In this document: positions 55,559 to 64,000 of the stretch, piece after piece
How the letters are laid out: each line of letters begins with the position of its first letter
How positions within the stretch are numbered: position 1 is the first letter of the stretch
Source: Alteromonas pelagimontana
GTDB taxonomy: Bacteria; Pseudomonadota; Gammaproteobacteria; Enterobacterales; Alteromonadaceae
NCBI RefSeq assembly: GCF_002499975.2
Contig: NZ_CP052766.1
Span: forward strand, 496,001 to 560,000
Direction: 5' to 3'
Length of the DNA: 64,000 nucleotides
The notes under the pieces: generated by a model
Database searches by the model: none
What the model saw: the letters and a program-made list of their open reading frames with translations, nothing else
What the model was told of the DNA's origin: nothing
Position numbers and translations under genes: made by a program

Positions 55559-58084
55559 TTAGACCATGCGGCGCAAAAGTTCCGTTGTATTAAGTGCCAA
55601 CAAACGCCAGCAGCCAATAGCACCAAGTATGCCGACAACTATAGCACCCGCTAACGGTGCAATTACCCAATAACGTAAATGTAACGCGGCTTCCATATCG
55701 AATACCTGAGTTTGCAACATATACAAGGTTAGCTCATTTGCCAGCGCCGCCATAAAACCGGCTACCACTCCGATGATGATAAATTCATATATTACGCTTA
55801 AACGGATAAGTCGCCCTTTGGCACCCAAAGTTCGCAGGATCGCAAGTTCCTGCTGCCGTTCATCCATACTCGCCTGAACTTGAGCAATAAGTACTAAACT
55901 TCCCGCCGCCAGCACCAGCACCAGAATAAATTCCACGGCCAGCGACACTTGGTCGACAACTCCTCTCAACTGGTTGATTCGTGCATCCACATCAAACAGC
56001 GTGACTGATGCAAAGGGTTGCAGTAAGCCTGTAAGTTCAGATTTGCGCTCCTGCGGTAAAAAGAAACTGGTAATATAGGTAGGGCTAAACGCCTGCATGG
56101 CCTCGGGCGAGAGTACAAAGAAAAAGTTTGGCTGCATCGTTTGCCAGTTGACTTCCCTCAGGCTGGTGACTTTCGCATTGACGATTTCGCTGCCGATATT
56201 GAAGGTAAGAATATCGCCTAATTCAATATCTAGCCGATCAGCAACTTCTGATTCCACAGAGACCGGATAAATTCCGTCCTCAGGATTGTTGGCAGCATCG
56301 CCATGCCACTCTCCTGCGACAAGCTTATTGCCCCGCTCCAATGAATCGCTCCAGGTTAAATTGGCTTCCCGACCAAGGCCATCTCGTCCTTCCCGGGAGC
56401 CACCTTCTTCTTCCTTGGATACTTCTGTATTTACTCGCTCTTCATTGACAGCAACAAAACGCCCCCGCACTACAGGGTAAAAATGATTGATAGCAACATC
56501 GTTTTGCGCAAAATGATCGGCCAGCGAATCTTTTTGGGCGCCCGTAATGTTAATTAGAAAGTAATTCGGTGTACCTTCAGGTAACTGAGCGCGCCACTGC
56601 TCAACCATATCGTTACGCATTACTAATACCACCAGCAGCAACATGATGGTGATGGAAAAACTGATCAGCTGCACGCTGTTGTCCATCGCGCGGCGTTGTA
56701 TTCTCGCCCATGCCAGTTGCCACGCCCCCATTCTTCCTGCGCCTAGTTTCCTGCCAAGCGAAATCAGGCCGAATGTCACTGCCAGTAACCCCAGAACTAA
56801 AGCAATACCTGATAAAAACAGTATCAAGCTTATCTCGATATCCCGGCTGTAGGCCCACATCAACAACAACACAGCGCCCCCTGCCACACCAAATTGCAGA
56901 GTGCGCGAGCGCAGTCCAGCATCCATGCTCCGGCGCAATACCCGAAGGGGGGGGACCGAGAACAAACGAAGTAACGGGTAAAGAGAAAACAATATAGCGC
57001 ACACCGCTCCGGTAAATATGGCGATGATGACTGGGCGCCAATGCCATACTGAAAAAGAGACATCAACGCGATCCGCCAGAGCCCAAACCACAAGCTGTTG
57101 AATAGCGAAGCCCGCGACGATTCCCAGTATGATTCCTAACGTGGAGATAAGCAGAATCTGGAATGTATAAATGCGGCGGATCATAGTTCGGCTTGCCCCC
57201 AAGGTTTTCATAATGGCGACGGGGTCGTAATGCCGCTGACTGTATCTCTGCGCTGCAACGGCAATAGATACTGCCGCCAGAACAATTGCCAGTAAGCTTG
57301 CCAACAAAAAATATCGTTCAGCACGAGCAACGGAACGTCCTACTGGTGAATCATCATCTGCAACCGATCGCCAGTCATGAATTTCGTCATCCAACTGCGG
57401 GCGTATCGTCTCATAAAAAGCTTCTATATCAGCAGGGTCGCCGGTGAAATATGACTTGTAAGTAACTCGACTTCCAGGGCCGGTGACATGTGTAGCAGCG
57501 ATATCCTCCATTCGCATCAGCACAATAGGATCGGTAGTAAAAATACTGAATCCCGCATCCGGAATTTCAGACAGCACCCGACTAACGGTAAGTGTGGCGT
57601 CGCCCACTTCAATGGCGTCACCAATTTTGACATCCAGCAACTGAAATAGACGCGAGTCAATCCATGCGCTGCCCGGCTCAGGTACCTCAGTCACCGCCTG
57701 CTCATCACCAAACGGGGCATCTGCAACCTGAATTTTTCCCTTCAAGGGGTAAGCGGCGTTTACTGCTCGTAAATCAATGAGCGACATATTTTGACCGCCA
57801 AATGCCATTGAGCGGGTAGCAATTTGTTGCGCGGTTTTCAACCGTTGCGAATTTGCCGCCGTCAGCCAGTTTTCATCTATCGGCTGGCTTGAACGTAACT
57901 GGCTATCGGCAGCAAGGAAACTGGCAGATCGTTCTGTTAATGCCCCCTGAAGGCGTTCACTAAAAAGTGACAGCGACAACACTGCCGCTACCGATAGCAC
58001 AATAGCCACCAAAATAATCGTCAGTTCACCGCGGCGCGCCTCGTGACGAAACAATCGCCAGGCAAGGTTAAACGATGTCGACAT
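55559..58084 (-). CDS. ybbP: FtsX-type ABC permease YbbP
   Basis: An 841-residue permease with an N-terminal helix (LTIILVAIVLSVAAVLSLSLF), a large periplasmic domain, the first FtsX bundle (about 260-385), further helices at about 400-445 and 480-500, a second large periplasmic region, and a C-terminal FtsX bundle ending GAIGCWRLLALNTTELLRRMV. E. coli YbbP has 804 residues. An acidic/glycine insert (KEEEGGSREGRDGLGREA, about 565-582) makes the protein longer. With YbbA it forms an ABC system of the MacB/LolCDE type, thought to act on envelope lipids or esters. Start shares one base with the ybbA stop. Confidence 0.92.
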   Translation of the reverse strand: MSTSFNLAWRLFRHEARRGELTIILVAIVLSVAAVLSLSLFSERLQGALTERSASFLAADSQLRSSQPIDENWLTAANSQRLKTAQQIATRSMAFGGQNMSLIDLRAVNAAYPLKGKIQVADAPFGDEQAVTEVPEPGSAWIDSRLFQLLDVKIGDAIEVGDATLTVSRVLSEIPDAGFSIFTTDPIVLMRMEDIAATHVTGPGSRVTYKSYFTGDPADIEAFYETIRPQLDDEIHDWRSVADDDSPVGRSVARAERYFLLASLLAIVLAAVSIAVAAQRYSQRHYDPVAIMKTLGASRTMIRRIYTFQILLISTLGIILGIVAGFAIQQLVVWALADRVDVSFSVWHWRPVIIAIFTGAVCAILFSLYPLLRLFSVPPLRVLRRSMDAGLRSRTLQFGVAGGAVLLLMWAYSRDIEISLILFLSGIALVLGLLAVTFGLISLGRKLGAGRMGAWQLAWARIQRRAMDNSVQLISFSITIMLLLVVLVMRNDMVEQWRAQLPEGTPNYFLINITGAQKDSLADHFAQNDVAINHFYPVVRGRFVAVNEERVNTEVSKEEEGGSREGRDGLGREANLTWSDSLERGNKLVAGEWHGDAANNPEDGIYPVSVESEVADRLDIELGDILTFNIGSEIVNAKVTSLREVNWQTMQPNFFFVLSPEAMQAFSPTYITSFFLPQERKSELTGLLQPFASVTLFDVDARINQLRGVVDQVSLAVEFILVLVLAAGSLVLIAQVQASMDERQQELAILRTLGAKGRLIRLSVIYEFIIIGVVAGFMAALANELTLYMLQTQVFDMEAALHLRYWVIAPLAGAIVVGILGAIGCWRLLALNTTELLRRMV

Positions 58085-58782
58085 CAGACTACCTCTTGTT
58101 CAGGTGACGACACCGCCGTTGTGGTTTCTGATAATGAACCCGCTTGCATAGTTAATTGACGCTCACACTCCTTTGCCAGATTACTGTCATGAGTTACCAG
58201 TACTAAAGTGGTGCCGATATCCTGATTTAATTGAAACAACAGCTTCTCAATTTTCTCACTATTGACCGCATCCAGGTTTCCTGTGGGCTCATCTGCGAAT
58301 AAAATTTTTGGTTGCCCGATGAAAGCGCGAGCAATGGCCACACGTTGTTGTTCGCCGCCTGATAGCTGGTTTGGAAAATGATGAGCGCGATGCCCTAAGC
58401 CAACCTGCTCCAAAATTGTTTTTGCCTTTTGCCGCGCATCTTTCATACCGGCAATCTCCGCGGGCAGCATTACATTTTCGATGGCAGTTAAACTTTGCAC
58501 CAACATAAAACTTTGAAAAATAAATCCAACTTTTGCCCCCCGAAGCTGCGCTCTTGCCTCTTCGTTCATCGTGTGAAGCGGTTCACCATCGAGCCAGATT
58601 TCTCCATCGGAAACTTCATCAAGACCAGCCAGCAAACCGAGCAGCGTAGATTTTCCGGAACCTGACGCACCCACAATCGCAATCGACTCACCCGCCTTGA
58701 CTTCAAAAGAGATTGGCTGAAGGATCTGCAGTTCACCTTCACTCGTAGTAACAATTTTGCTGAGTTGCTTGGTTTTAATCAT
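58084..58782 (-). CDS. ybbA: ABC transporter ATP-binding protein YbbA
   Basis: A LolD/MacB-type ATPase of about 232 residues. Walker A is [20 protein letters not shown]-loop [18 protein letters not shown], signature [15 protein letters not shown], Walker [13 protein letters not shown] and the H-loop LVTHD. It drives YbbP. The start is uncertain: ATG 58782 ([11 protein letters not shown]) fits homologues best but lacks an evident Shine-Dalgarno; an ATG at 58827 would add 15 residues and overlap tesA. Only about 18 bases separate the chosen start from that of divergent tesA, so each promoter must lie in the neighbouring coding sequence. Confidence 0.9.
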   Translation of the reverse strand: MIKTKQLSKIVTTSEGELQILQPISFEVKAGESIAIVGASGSGKSTLLGLLAGLDEVSDGEIWLDGEPLHTMNEEARAQLRGAKVGFIFQSFMLVQSLTAIENVMLPAEIAGMKDARQKAKTILEQVGLGHRAHHFPNQLSGGEQQRVAIARAFIGQPKILFADEPTGNLDAVNSEKIEKLLFQLNQDIGTTLVLVTHDSNLAKECERQLTMQAGSLSETTTAVSSPEQEVV

Positions 58783-58800
58783 AAAGGAGTGTTCACGCTT

Positions 58801-59469
58801 GTGATTGTTTTTCAAAGTCGTCGCCATATTCAAAGAATTTTACTCTTACTAGTTTTACAGGTGGGAATAGTTTCAGATCAACTCTACGCCGCCGAGACAC
58901 CAACGCAAACTTCTTCAAAATTCAAACTCTTAGTTGTAGGTGACAGCCTAAGTGCAGCTTATCGGTTACAGCAACAAGAAGGTTGGGTTAGTTTGTTACA
59001 AAATATGTGGTACGACGAGCAGCGTAAGATTGAAATAGTAAATGCTGCGATAAGCGGCGAGACGACAGACGGTGCTCTGTCCCGTTTACCCCGATTACTC
59101 GATCAACACCAGCCTTCTCATGTATTCATTGAACTGGGAGGTAACGATGGGTTAAGAGGAAACCAGATTGCTGGTATGAAAAAAAACCTGCGGGAAATGG
59201 TGACTATGGCAAAAGAGGCAGGTGCTGAAGTCATTCTTCAGGATATGGAAATTCCGCCTAATTATGGCAAACGCTATACTCGCATGTTTGCTGACAGTTT
59301 TGATGAGATAGCAGAAGAAGAGGAAGTTGCCATCATTCCGTTCTTTCTTGAAGATATTGCCCTGAATAAAAAGCTAATGCAAAAAGACGGTATTCATCCG
59401 AATGCCGAAGCGCAAACCCTTATTGCAGAATATATGCACATGAAACTGTCGCCGCTTATTACTGATTAA
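58801..59469 (+). CDS. tesA: Multifunctional acyl-CoA thioesterase / lysophospholipase TesA
   Basis: A periplasmic SGNH hydrolase. A signal peptide (basic SRRHIQR, then ILLLLVLQVGIV, cut near LYA-AE) precedes the GDSLSAAYRL block (catalytic Ser), the conserved Gly of AISGETTDGALSRLP, the GGNDGLRG block (Asn) and DGIHPNAEAQ (catalytic Asp and His). It hydrolyses acyl thioesters and lysophospholipids. I take GTG 58801 as the start because it opens the signal peptide; AAAGGAG lies 12 bases upstream, which is long. Divergent from ybbA, as in E. coli. Confidence 0.92.
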   Translation: MIVFQSRRHIQRILLLLVLQVGIVSDQLYAAETPTQTSSKFKLLVVGDSLSAAYRLQQQEGWVSLLQNMWYDEQRKIEIVNAAISGETTDGALSRLPRLLDQHQPSHVFIELGGNDGLRGNQIAGMKKNLREMVTMAKEAGAEVILQDMEIPPNYGKRYTRMFADSFDEIAEEEEVAIIPFFLEDIALNKKLMQKDGIHPNAEAQTLIAEYMHMKLSPLITD

Positions 59470-59480
59470 AAACCGATACA

Positions 59481-59522
59481 CTTTGCTGCACTGTAGAGAG
59501 TTGAGCCGTACGTGCAGCAAAG
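59481..59522. repeat. Perfect 11-bp inverted repeat after tesA
   Basis: CTTTGCTGCAC (59481-59491) and GTGCAGCAAAG (59512-59522) are perfect complements with a 20-base loop, 12 bases after the tesA stop. There is no T run. It may be a factor-dependent terminator or a protein-binding palindrome. Confidence 0.6.
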
Positions 59523-59721
59523 ATTCAAAGCGGTTCGGCAGGATGCTGCTATATTTACCGTTGCTAAGGCAATCTGTCTCTACTAACCACAAGTAACCGT
59601 ATACATATAGTTAAATAAAGCCGGCTGCAGTATTTGGGCTAACATTTAGCTACGGCGAAAATGACATAATCAAGATAATCAGAATAACCGTTGCTATTTT
59701 AATGTTCTGTATACCCACTCC

Positions 59722-60669
59722 TTAAAAAACGTATTGATTTTTACCCTGTTGTTTGGCACGGTAGAGTGCAGTATCAGCACGTTTATAAAGTGTACTTGTG
59801 TCTTCTGTGTTTTTTGGTATGACGCTCGAACAGCCCGCACTAACGGATAGTTTTCCCAAAGGCGATTTGTCATGTGCAATATCACACACGCGGATATTTG
59901 TGAAAAGACGTTCAAGGACTGCGCATAGGTTTTCCTCCGGAGTGTTGGGTAATAAAAGTGCAAATTCCTCACCCCCTACCCTGGCAGCCAAATCTTGCGG
60001 GCGTTTAATCGCCGCTGTCACAGATTCGGCTACTTTTCGCAAAACCGAGTCCCCCGCTAAGTGCCCATAATGGTCGTTATACTGTTTGAAATAATCGATA
60101 TCGATTATAATCAGCGAAAGAGTCTGCTGCTCTCGCGCACAATTACGCCACATGCGCTCAATTTCTGCGTTAAAATGGCGTCGATTGGCGATGTTAGTTA
60201 ACCCATCCAGCATCGAAATATTACGCAATATATCTGCTTGTAGTTTGTGCTGCATGTGAGTCATCACTCTAGCTCTGGTGATAACAGGATTAATTGGTTT
60301 ATGAATGAAATCAACGGCCCCCATTTTAAATCCGTACACCTCATCCTCTTCGTTAAATTGGCCGGTTATGAAGATGACTGGAATATGCTTTAAAGTTTCA
60401 TCAGCTTTTAATTGGCGGCATAGGTCGTATCCGTTTAATCCGTCCATTACAACATCCAATAGAATAATGTCAGGCATTATTTCTCTTGATTTGGCAAGCC
60501 CCATCTCACCGTTTGTAGCCATGAAGACGGAGAACTCAGATTGAAACAAATCGTAAATTAAACGAACGTTTACCGCCTGGTCATCTACCACCAACAATCT
60601 TGGCTTCTCCCTCTTTGGTGTAAGCACCTCACCTTGTTCGGCTTCATCTAGTCTCATGACTGTTCCCAT
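59722..60669 (-). CDS. REC-GGDEF response regulator (diguanylate cyclase)
   Basis: A 315-residue protein with a receiver domain (about 22-140: LLVVDDQAVNVRL, phospho-Asp in IILLDVVMDGLNG, Lys in FIHKPINPVI) and a GGDEF domain (about 150-315). The active site is VGGEEFALLL and an inhibitory RPQD motif lies five residues before it, so it should make cyclic di-GMP with product inhibition. DGLTNIANRR and IDIDYFKQYNDHYGHLAGD confirm the family. It overlaps the Hpt gene upstream by 26 bases, suggesting it is the output of the kinase-Hpt relay encoded just before it. Confidence 0.93.
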   Translation of the reverse strand: MGTVMRLDEAEQGEVLTPKREKPRLLVVDDQAVNVRLIYDLFQSEFSVFMATNGEMGLAKSREIMPDIILLDVVMDGLNGYDLCRQLKADETLKHIPVIFITGQFNEEDEVYGFKMGAVDFIHKPINPVITRARVMTHMQHKLQADILRNISMLDGLTNIANRRHFNAEIERMWRNCAREQQTLSLIIIDIDYFKQYNDHYGHLAGDSVLRKVAESVTAAIKRPQDLAARVGGEEFALLLPNTPEENLCAVLERLFTNIRVCDIAHDKSPLGKLSVSAGCSSVIPKNTEDTSTLYKRADTALYRAKQQGKNQYVF

Positions 60670-61168
60670 TAAGTAAAGTTTCTTTGACTATTTTTAGAGT
60701 GCGTCGCGCGGTGGGAAAATCTAACGATTCTACTTGTTCATAAAATGTATTAACTTCGACACAATCTCCATGCACTGCGACCAAGTTTTCTGCGAGTGTA
60801 ACGGCACTCATATTGTCCTCTGCTAAATAGGAGTCAATTTGGTCCAGTAAAGATTGCAATTGTTCTGACGTCAACGTTACCTTGACCTTCACTCTTTCTG
60901 CATTGAAGTCCAGTTGCTCTAATGCTGATACGCTTTGATTAACTACACCGCGTAATAAGTAAATAGTTTCTTCTGGTATCCACTCACCCTTACGGCCCTG
61001 GGCTTCCAAATCGGCTGCGAGAGCAGCTAAACGAACAGCACCTAGTGTTGCAGCTACACCTTTTATCGAATGAAACACAGACGTTAACTCTATTTGATTC
61101 TTAGCCTGAATAGATGCTTCCATTTTTCCTATCAATTCATTTACTTCTTTACCAAAGCGGTCACGCAT
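60644..61168 (-). CDS. Hpt-domain phosphotransfer protein (N-terminus uncertain, possible kinase fragment)
   Basis: From ATG 61168 the product has 174 residues, with the Hpt motif VFHSIKGVAATLGAVRLAALAADLE (phospho-His about 33). The reading frame is open upstream to about 61253 and encodes Hpt-like sequence (TILFRFNYNRELAARM) that completes the first helix, yet it contains no ATG, GTG or TTG start there. This upstream part overlaps the end of the hybrid kinase in the -1 frame, so the Hpt may once have been, or may still be, the kinase's C-terminal domain. The second half (about 95-174) is helical and not recognised. Overlaps the GGDEF gene. Confidence 0.75.
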   Translation of the reverse strand: MRDRFGKEVNELIGKMEASIQAKNQIELTSVFHSIKGVAATLGAVRLAALAADLEAQGRKGEWIPEETIYLLRGVVNQSVSALEQLDFNAERVKVKVTLTSEQLQSLLDQIDSYLAEDNMSAVTLAENLVAVHGDCVEVNTFYEQVESLDFPTARRTLKIVKETLLNGNSHETR

Positions 61169-61227
61169 TCTTGCAGCCAGCTCGCGGTTATAATTAAAGC
61201 GAAAGAGTATGGTGGCAACGGGCTCTG

Positions 61228-64000
61228 TTAATTCAACGTTAGTGAGTCGAGTTTCTTCCGGTTGTTATGCAACATTGATTCACGAGATAGTTCACCTGCA
61301 CGCTCCAACCCAGTGTAATGCCTAATTAATGGCACCAGCTTATGCATATCAAACGGCTTGCCGATATGGTCATTCATTCCGGCCTCGATACAAGCTGCAC
61401 GGTCACTATCACTGGCGTTGGCAGTAATGGCTACGATTGGGAGTTGAGCCAAGCTTCTATGAGCACGAATACGCCTAGTTGCTTCAAGACCGTCTATGTC
61501 AGGCATCTGGATATCCATTAACACCAGATCAAAAGAGTGATTTTGGCTCATGGCTTTTTCCACCCCTTCCAATCCACAGGATGCCAGACTAACAATAGCG
61601 CCGGCCTGCGTTAATAATTCCAATGCGACCTGTTGATTGAGTTCGTTATCCTCGACTACCAGAATTTTCACCCCCTCAAGCAGGGGAACTGCCGCAGAAG
61701 CTTGTGTATTGTCTAAAGTCGATACGGGTTCTTCGCCGAGCAAACATGTCAAAAGCTGTTTATGGACTTTAGTAATAGTGGCAGGCTTGACGATTAGTTC
61801 ATCAAAAAGTTGATGGTCCTTTTGCTCCACTTCGCTAAGCATTTCTCTTTCATGTGCGGTAATCATAATTATTAGGGGCAATTCTGGAAGCCGAATTCTT
61901 CTACAAGCCTCAGTACCATTAATAAAAGGCATATTCCAGTCCATCAATACCACATCAAATGGCTCGCCTGACTGATATGAATTCTCTATTGCCTCAAGCG
62001 CAGCAGTTACGGAATAAACTTTAACCACACGCCAGCCTTTTTGTGTTAAACCTTCATGTAAAAGATCAGCCATGAGCAGACTATCATCCACCACTAACAC
62101 TTTGTAGCGAGAAATAGTTTCAACAAGATCAGAAGCGGCGTTAACGTAATTAGCCTGGTACGGCAAGGTTAAGTCAAACCAAAATCGACTCCCGGTATTA
62201 AGGGCGCTTATTAACTTTAGCTCACTGCCCATCAACTCCAGCAACCGTTTACTGATAACAAGACCTAACCCGGTTCCGCCGTAGCGACGGGTGGTGGATG
62301 CTTCTGCTTGCGCAAAGCTCTGAAACAATTGTGCCTGCTGTTGTTCAGACATACCTATGCCGGTATCTTCTACCTCGACGCGCATATCAATACTGTCAAT
62401 GCTTTTTTGTAGTAGTGACAAACGCACAATAACGTGACCAATTTCTGTGAATTTTAATGCGTTACCTGCAAGATTAATTAGTACCTGCAACAAGCGCAAC
62501 CGATCTGCTATCACCAAATGGGGTAACTGCCAATCAAGATCTAACACCACCTCTACCGGCTTTTCATTCAGGTTTCCAGCAAGAATAACCCCGAGCTCGG
62601 CTAGCAGACTTTCTAAGTCGAACTCGGTAGGATCCAGAACCATTTGCCCGGCGGAAATTTTAGAAAAATCTAAGATATCATTTAAGATCTCCAACAAAGA
62701 TCTGGCTGCAGAATCAGCCTTAGCGAGATAATCTGACTGCTGATTGCTAAGTGGGGTTCGCTTGATCAAACTCAACATTCCCAATACGCCATTCATCGGT
62801 GTGCGAATTTCATGGCTCATATTGGCTAAAAACTGGGACTTAGCATTATTTGCAGTATCAGCAGCGTTTCTCGCGTCAATCAGGTTTTTCTTGTCTAATT
62901 GTTGTTGCGAAATATTAGCGGCCATGCAGAGGTACCCATTAATTTTTCCCTGCGAATCGGACAATGTCGAGACTGAAAGTAAAACAGGTATGCGTGACTG
63001 ATTTTTATGAATATAAGTCCACTCATTCTCATTGGGCAAATTATAATGTGACTTGACCACGAAAACATCGAAACCGGGTGCGATGTTTTCGCCAAGCTCT
63101 TCTGAAAATTCTTTAGCTCGACTAATCACTTCGTTAACATCATGAAATATTGCTAACGTATGCAACCCGACCGTTTCTTCAGCGCTATAACCGAGCATTT
63201 GCTCCGCTGCTGGGTTGAAGAGAGTTATTAACCCTTCATTATCTGTAGCAATAATAGCTAAAGGTGAGCTAGTTAGTATCGAATTTCGAATCTCTAGCAG
63301 GGATTGATTTTGCGCTAAGGAACTTGATAGCTCTTGCGTACGCGATTCAACCTGCTCTTCCAGTTTAGAATTAAGCGCCGCTAAATCCTGCTCAGCGCGC
63401 TTTATCGGCGAAATATCTCTTACTGTTAACGAGCCCCCGATGACCTGCTGTTTATCATCACAAACGGGCTCGACACTAATCAGTGCATCAAACTCATCAC
63501 CATCTTTTCGCTGGCGATGAGTGACAAAGTTTACTACGCGCTTACCTTCCCGCAGCTGTTGGAGCAGGCGTAGATCTTCTGTTTCCAATCTTATGGGTAC
63601 AAGTAAACCGGCTACCTGTTTTCCCAGCACTTCCTCGACATCAAAACCGAAAGTCTCTTTTGCGCCTCTGTTCCATGAGCGAATACTACCGTTAGAATCT
63701 ATACCTATGATTGCATCACTAGAACCCTCGACAAACGATGCCAAGCGCGATCTTTGCTGGAATAAAACACTGCGTGCGCGCCAATAACTTAGCAGCATAA
63801 TAATCAAGACACAGACAACAGCACCTGCGCCCACGCTAATAGCAAAGACCATCGCGGGGTGAAGCGCATATAAGCTCTTGCTCAGCTGTGGCGTCCCACT
63901 TAGCTCCAATGTCCAGGTGCGACCAAAAACGGTTGCTGAGCGACGCTGCTCCCCGACAAAACTACTCCCTTCATTTAATGCATAGAATACATCTACATTG
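61228..64000 (-). CDS. CHASE-PAS hybrid sensor histidine kinase with two receivers (5' end outside window)
   Basis: The frame stays open from 61228 to the right edge, so the N-terminus is missing. The first ~50 residues (FYALNEGSSF, RRSATVFGRTWTLELSG) look like the end of a periplasmic CHASE domain, followed by a transmembrane helix (VFAISVGAGAVVCVLIIMLL). Then come two PAS domains (SFVEGSSDAIIGIDSNG and SPLAIIATDNEGLITLFN), HisKA (FLANMSHEIRTPMNGVLGML), an HATPase with VEDTGIGM and RRYGGTGLGLVISKRL, a receiver with VVLMDWNMPFING, and a second receiver with LVLMDIQMPDIDGLEA. It is a BarA-like relay kinase without its own Hpt in frame. Confidence 0.9.
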   Translation of the reverse strand, partial: NVDVFYALNEGSSFVGEQRRSATVFGRTWTLELSGTPQLSKSLYALHPAMVFAISVGAGAVVCVLIIMLLSYWRARSVLFQQRSRLASFVEGSSDAIIGIDSNGSIRSWNRGAKETFGFDVEEVLGKQVAGLLVPIRLETEDLRLLQQLREGKRVVNFVTHRQRKDGDEFDALISVEPVCDDKQQVIGGSLTVRDISPIKRAEQDLAALNSKLEEQVESRTQELSSSLAQNQSLLEIRNSILTSSPLAIIATDNEGLITLFNPAAEQMLGYSAEETVGLHTLAIFHDVNEVISRAKEFSEELGENIAPGFDVFVVKSHYNLPNENEWTYIHKNQSRIPVLLSVSTLSDSQGKINGYLCMAANISQQQLDKKNLIDARNAADTANNAKSQFLANMSHEIRTPMNGVLGMLSLIKRTPLSNQQSDYLAKADSAARSLLEILNDILDFSKISAGQMVLDPTEFDLESLLAELGVILAGNLNEKPVEVVLDLDWQLPHLVIADRLRLLQVLINLAGNALKFTEIGHVIVRLSLLQKSIDSIDMRVEVEDTGIGMSEQQQAQLFQSFAQAEASTTRRYGGTGLGLVISKRLLELMGSELKLISALNTGSRFWFDLTLPYQANYVNAASDLVETISRYKVLVVDDSLLMADLLHEGLTQKGWRVVKVYSVTAALEAIENSYQSGEPFDVVLMDWNMPFINGTEACRRIRLPELPLIIMITAHEREMLSEVEQKDHQLFDELIVKPATITKVHKQLLTCLLGEEPVSTLDNTQASAAVPLLEGVKILVVEDNELNQQVALELLTQAGAIVSLASCGLEGVEKAMSQNHSFDLVLMDIQMPDIDGLEATRRIRAHRSLAQLPIVAITANASDSDRAACIEAGMNDHIGKPFDMHKLVPLIRHYTGLERAGELSRESMLHNNRKKLDSLTLN

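Noticed and set aside
60644..60669. Overlap of the Hpt and GGDEF genes as a fusion
   Set aside because: The GGDEF gene has its own ATG inside the Hpt end in a different frame; this is ordinary translational coupling.

Overview
The window looks like the chromosome of a marine gammaproteobacterium of the Alteromonadales (Alteromonas/Salinimonas-like). The evidence is the gene content and order: dapB-carA-carB followed by greA, grpE-dnaK-dnaJ, nadK-recN-bamE, scpA-scpB-rluB, and yciO-rnm-trpL-trpEGDCFBA-yciI with a fused trpCF. Proteins closely resemble E. coli orthologues. No tRNA, rRNA or CRISPR array was seen. Taxonomy is inferred from content, not from a search.

Layout. 1-9.7 kb: a partial Nudix hydrolase, an alpha/beta-hydrolase lipoprotein, greA, carB, carA and dapB on the minus strand, then a cytochrome b561 and a cupin on plus and a cytochrome c' on minus. 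9.9-13.9 kb: the heat-shock cluster dnaJ, dnaK, grpE (minus) with a sigma32-like promoter. 14.2-20.3 kb (plus): a PHB-depolymerase-like esterase with 3-hydroxybutyrate dehydrogenase, nadK, SOS-controlled recN, bamE and a repeat-built lipoprotein behind a strongly structured leader.

20.3-32.2 kb is an accessory island. It holds a frameshifted, right-truncated IS256-type element, a DUF3010 gene, a decayed IS66 element, an IS110/IS1111-type element with an amber codon and a highly structured non-coding end, and an intact-looking IS66 element. The last has split a paiB-like gene in frame and is bounded by a perfect 8-bp target duplication. Small cargo genes follow (LprI-like, two lipoproteins including a TonB-C-like one, a zinc-ribbon membrane protein).

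32.4-42.1 kb: DUF3859, a glycosidase-like lipoprotein, a cupin, DUF445, an aldo/keto reductase, a periplasmic binding protein, rluB, scpB, scpA, yciO and rnm. 42.2-49.3 kb: the complete trp operon with a Trp-rich leader peptide and attenuator, closed by yciI and a strong terminator. 49.3-64 kb: a flavin-binding stress protein, a PEP-CTERM protein, a PepSY/response-regulator/sensor-kinase operon, an AI-2E-type permease, folX, a 14-bp tandem repeat, the ybbA-ybbP exporter divergent from tesA, and a signalling cluster (CHASE-type hybrid kinase running off the right edge, an Hpt module in the -1 frame, and a REC-GGDEF protein).

Most notable for a second look: the folded non-coding end of the IS110-type element (bridge/seek-RNA candidate), the nested-stem leader at 19433-19572, the kinase/Hpt frame break at about 61.25 kb, and the precise IS66 disruption of paiB.
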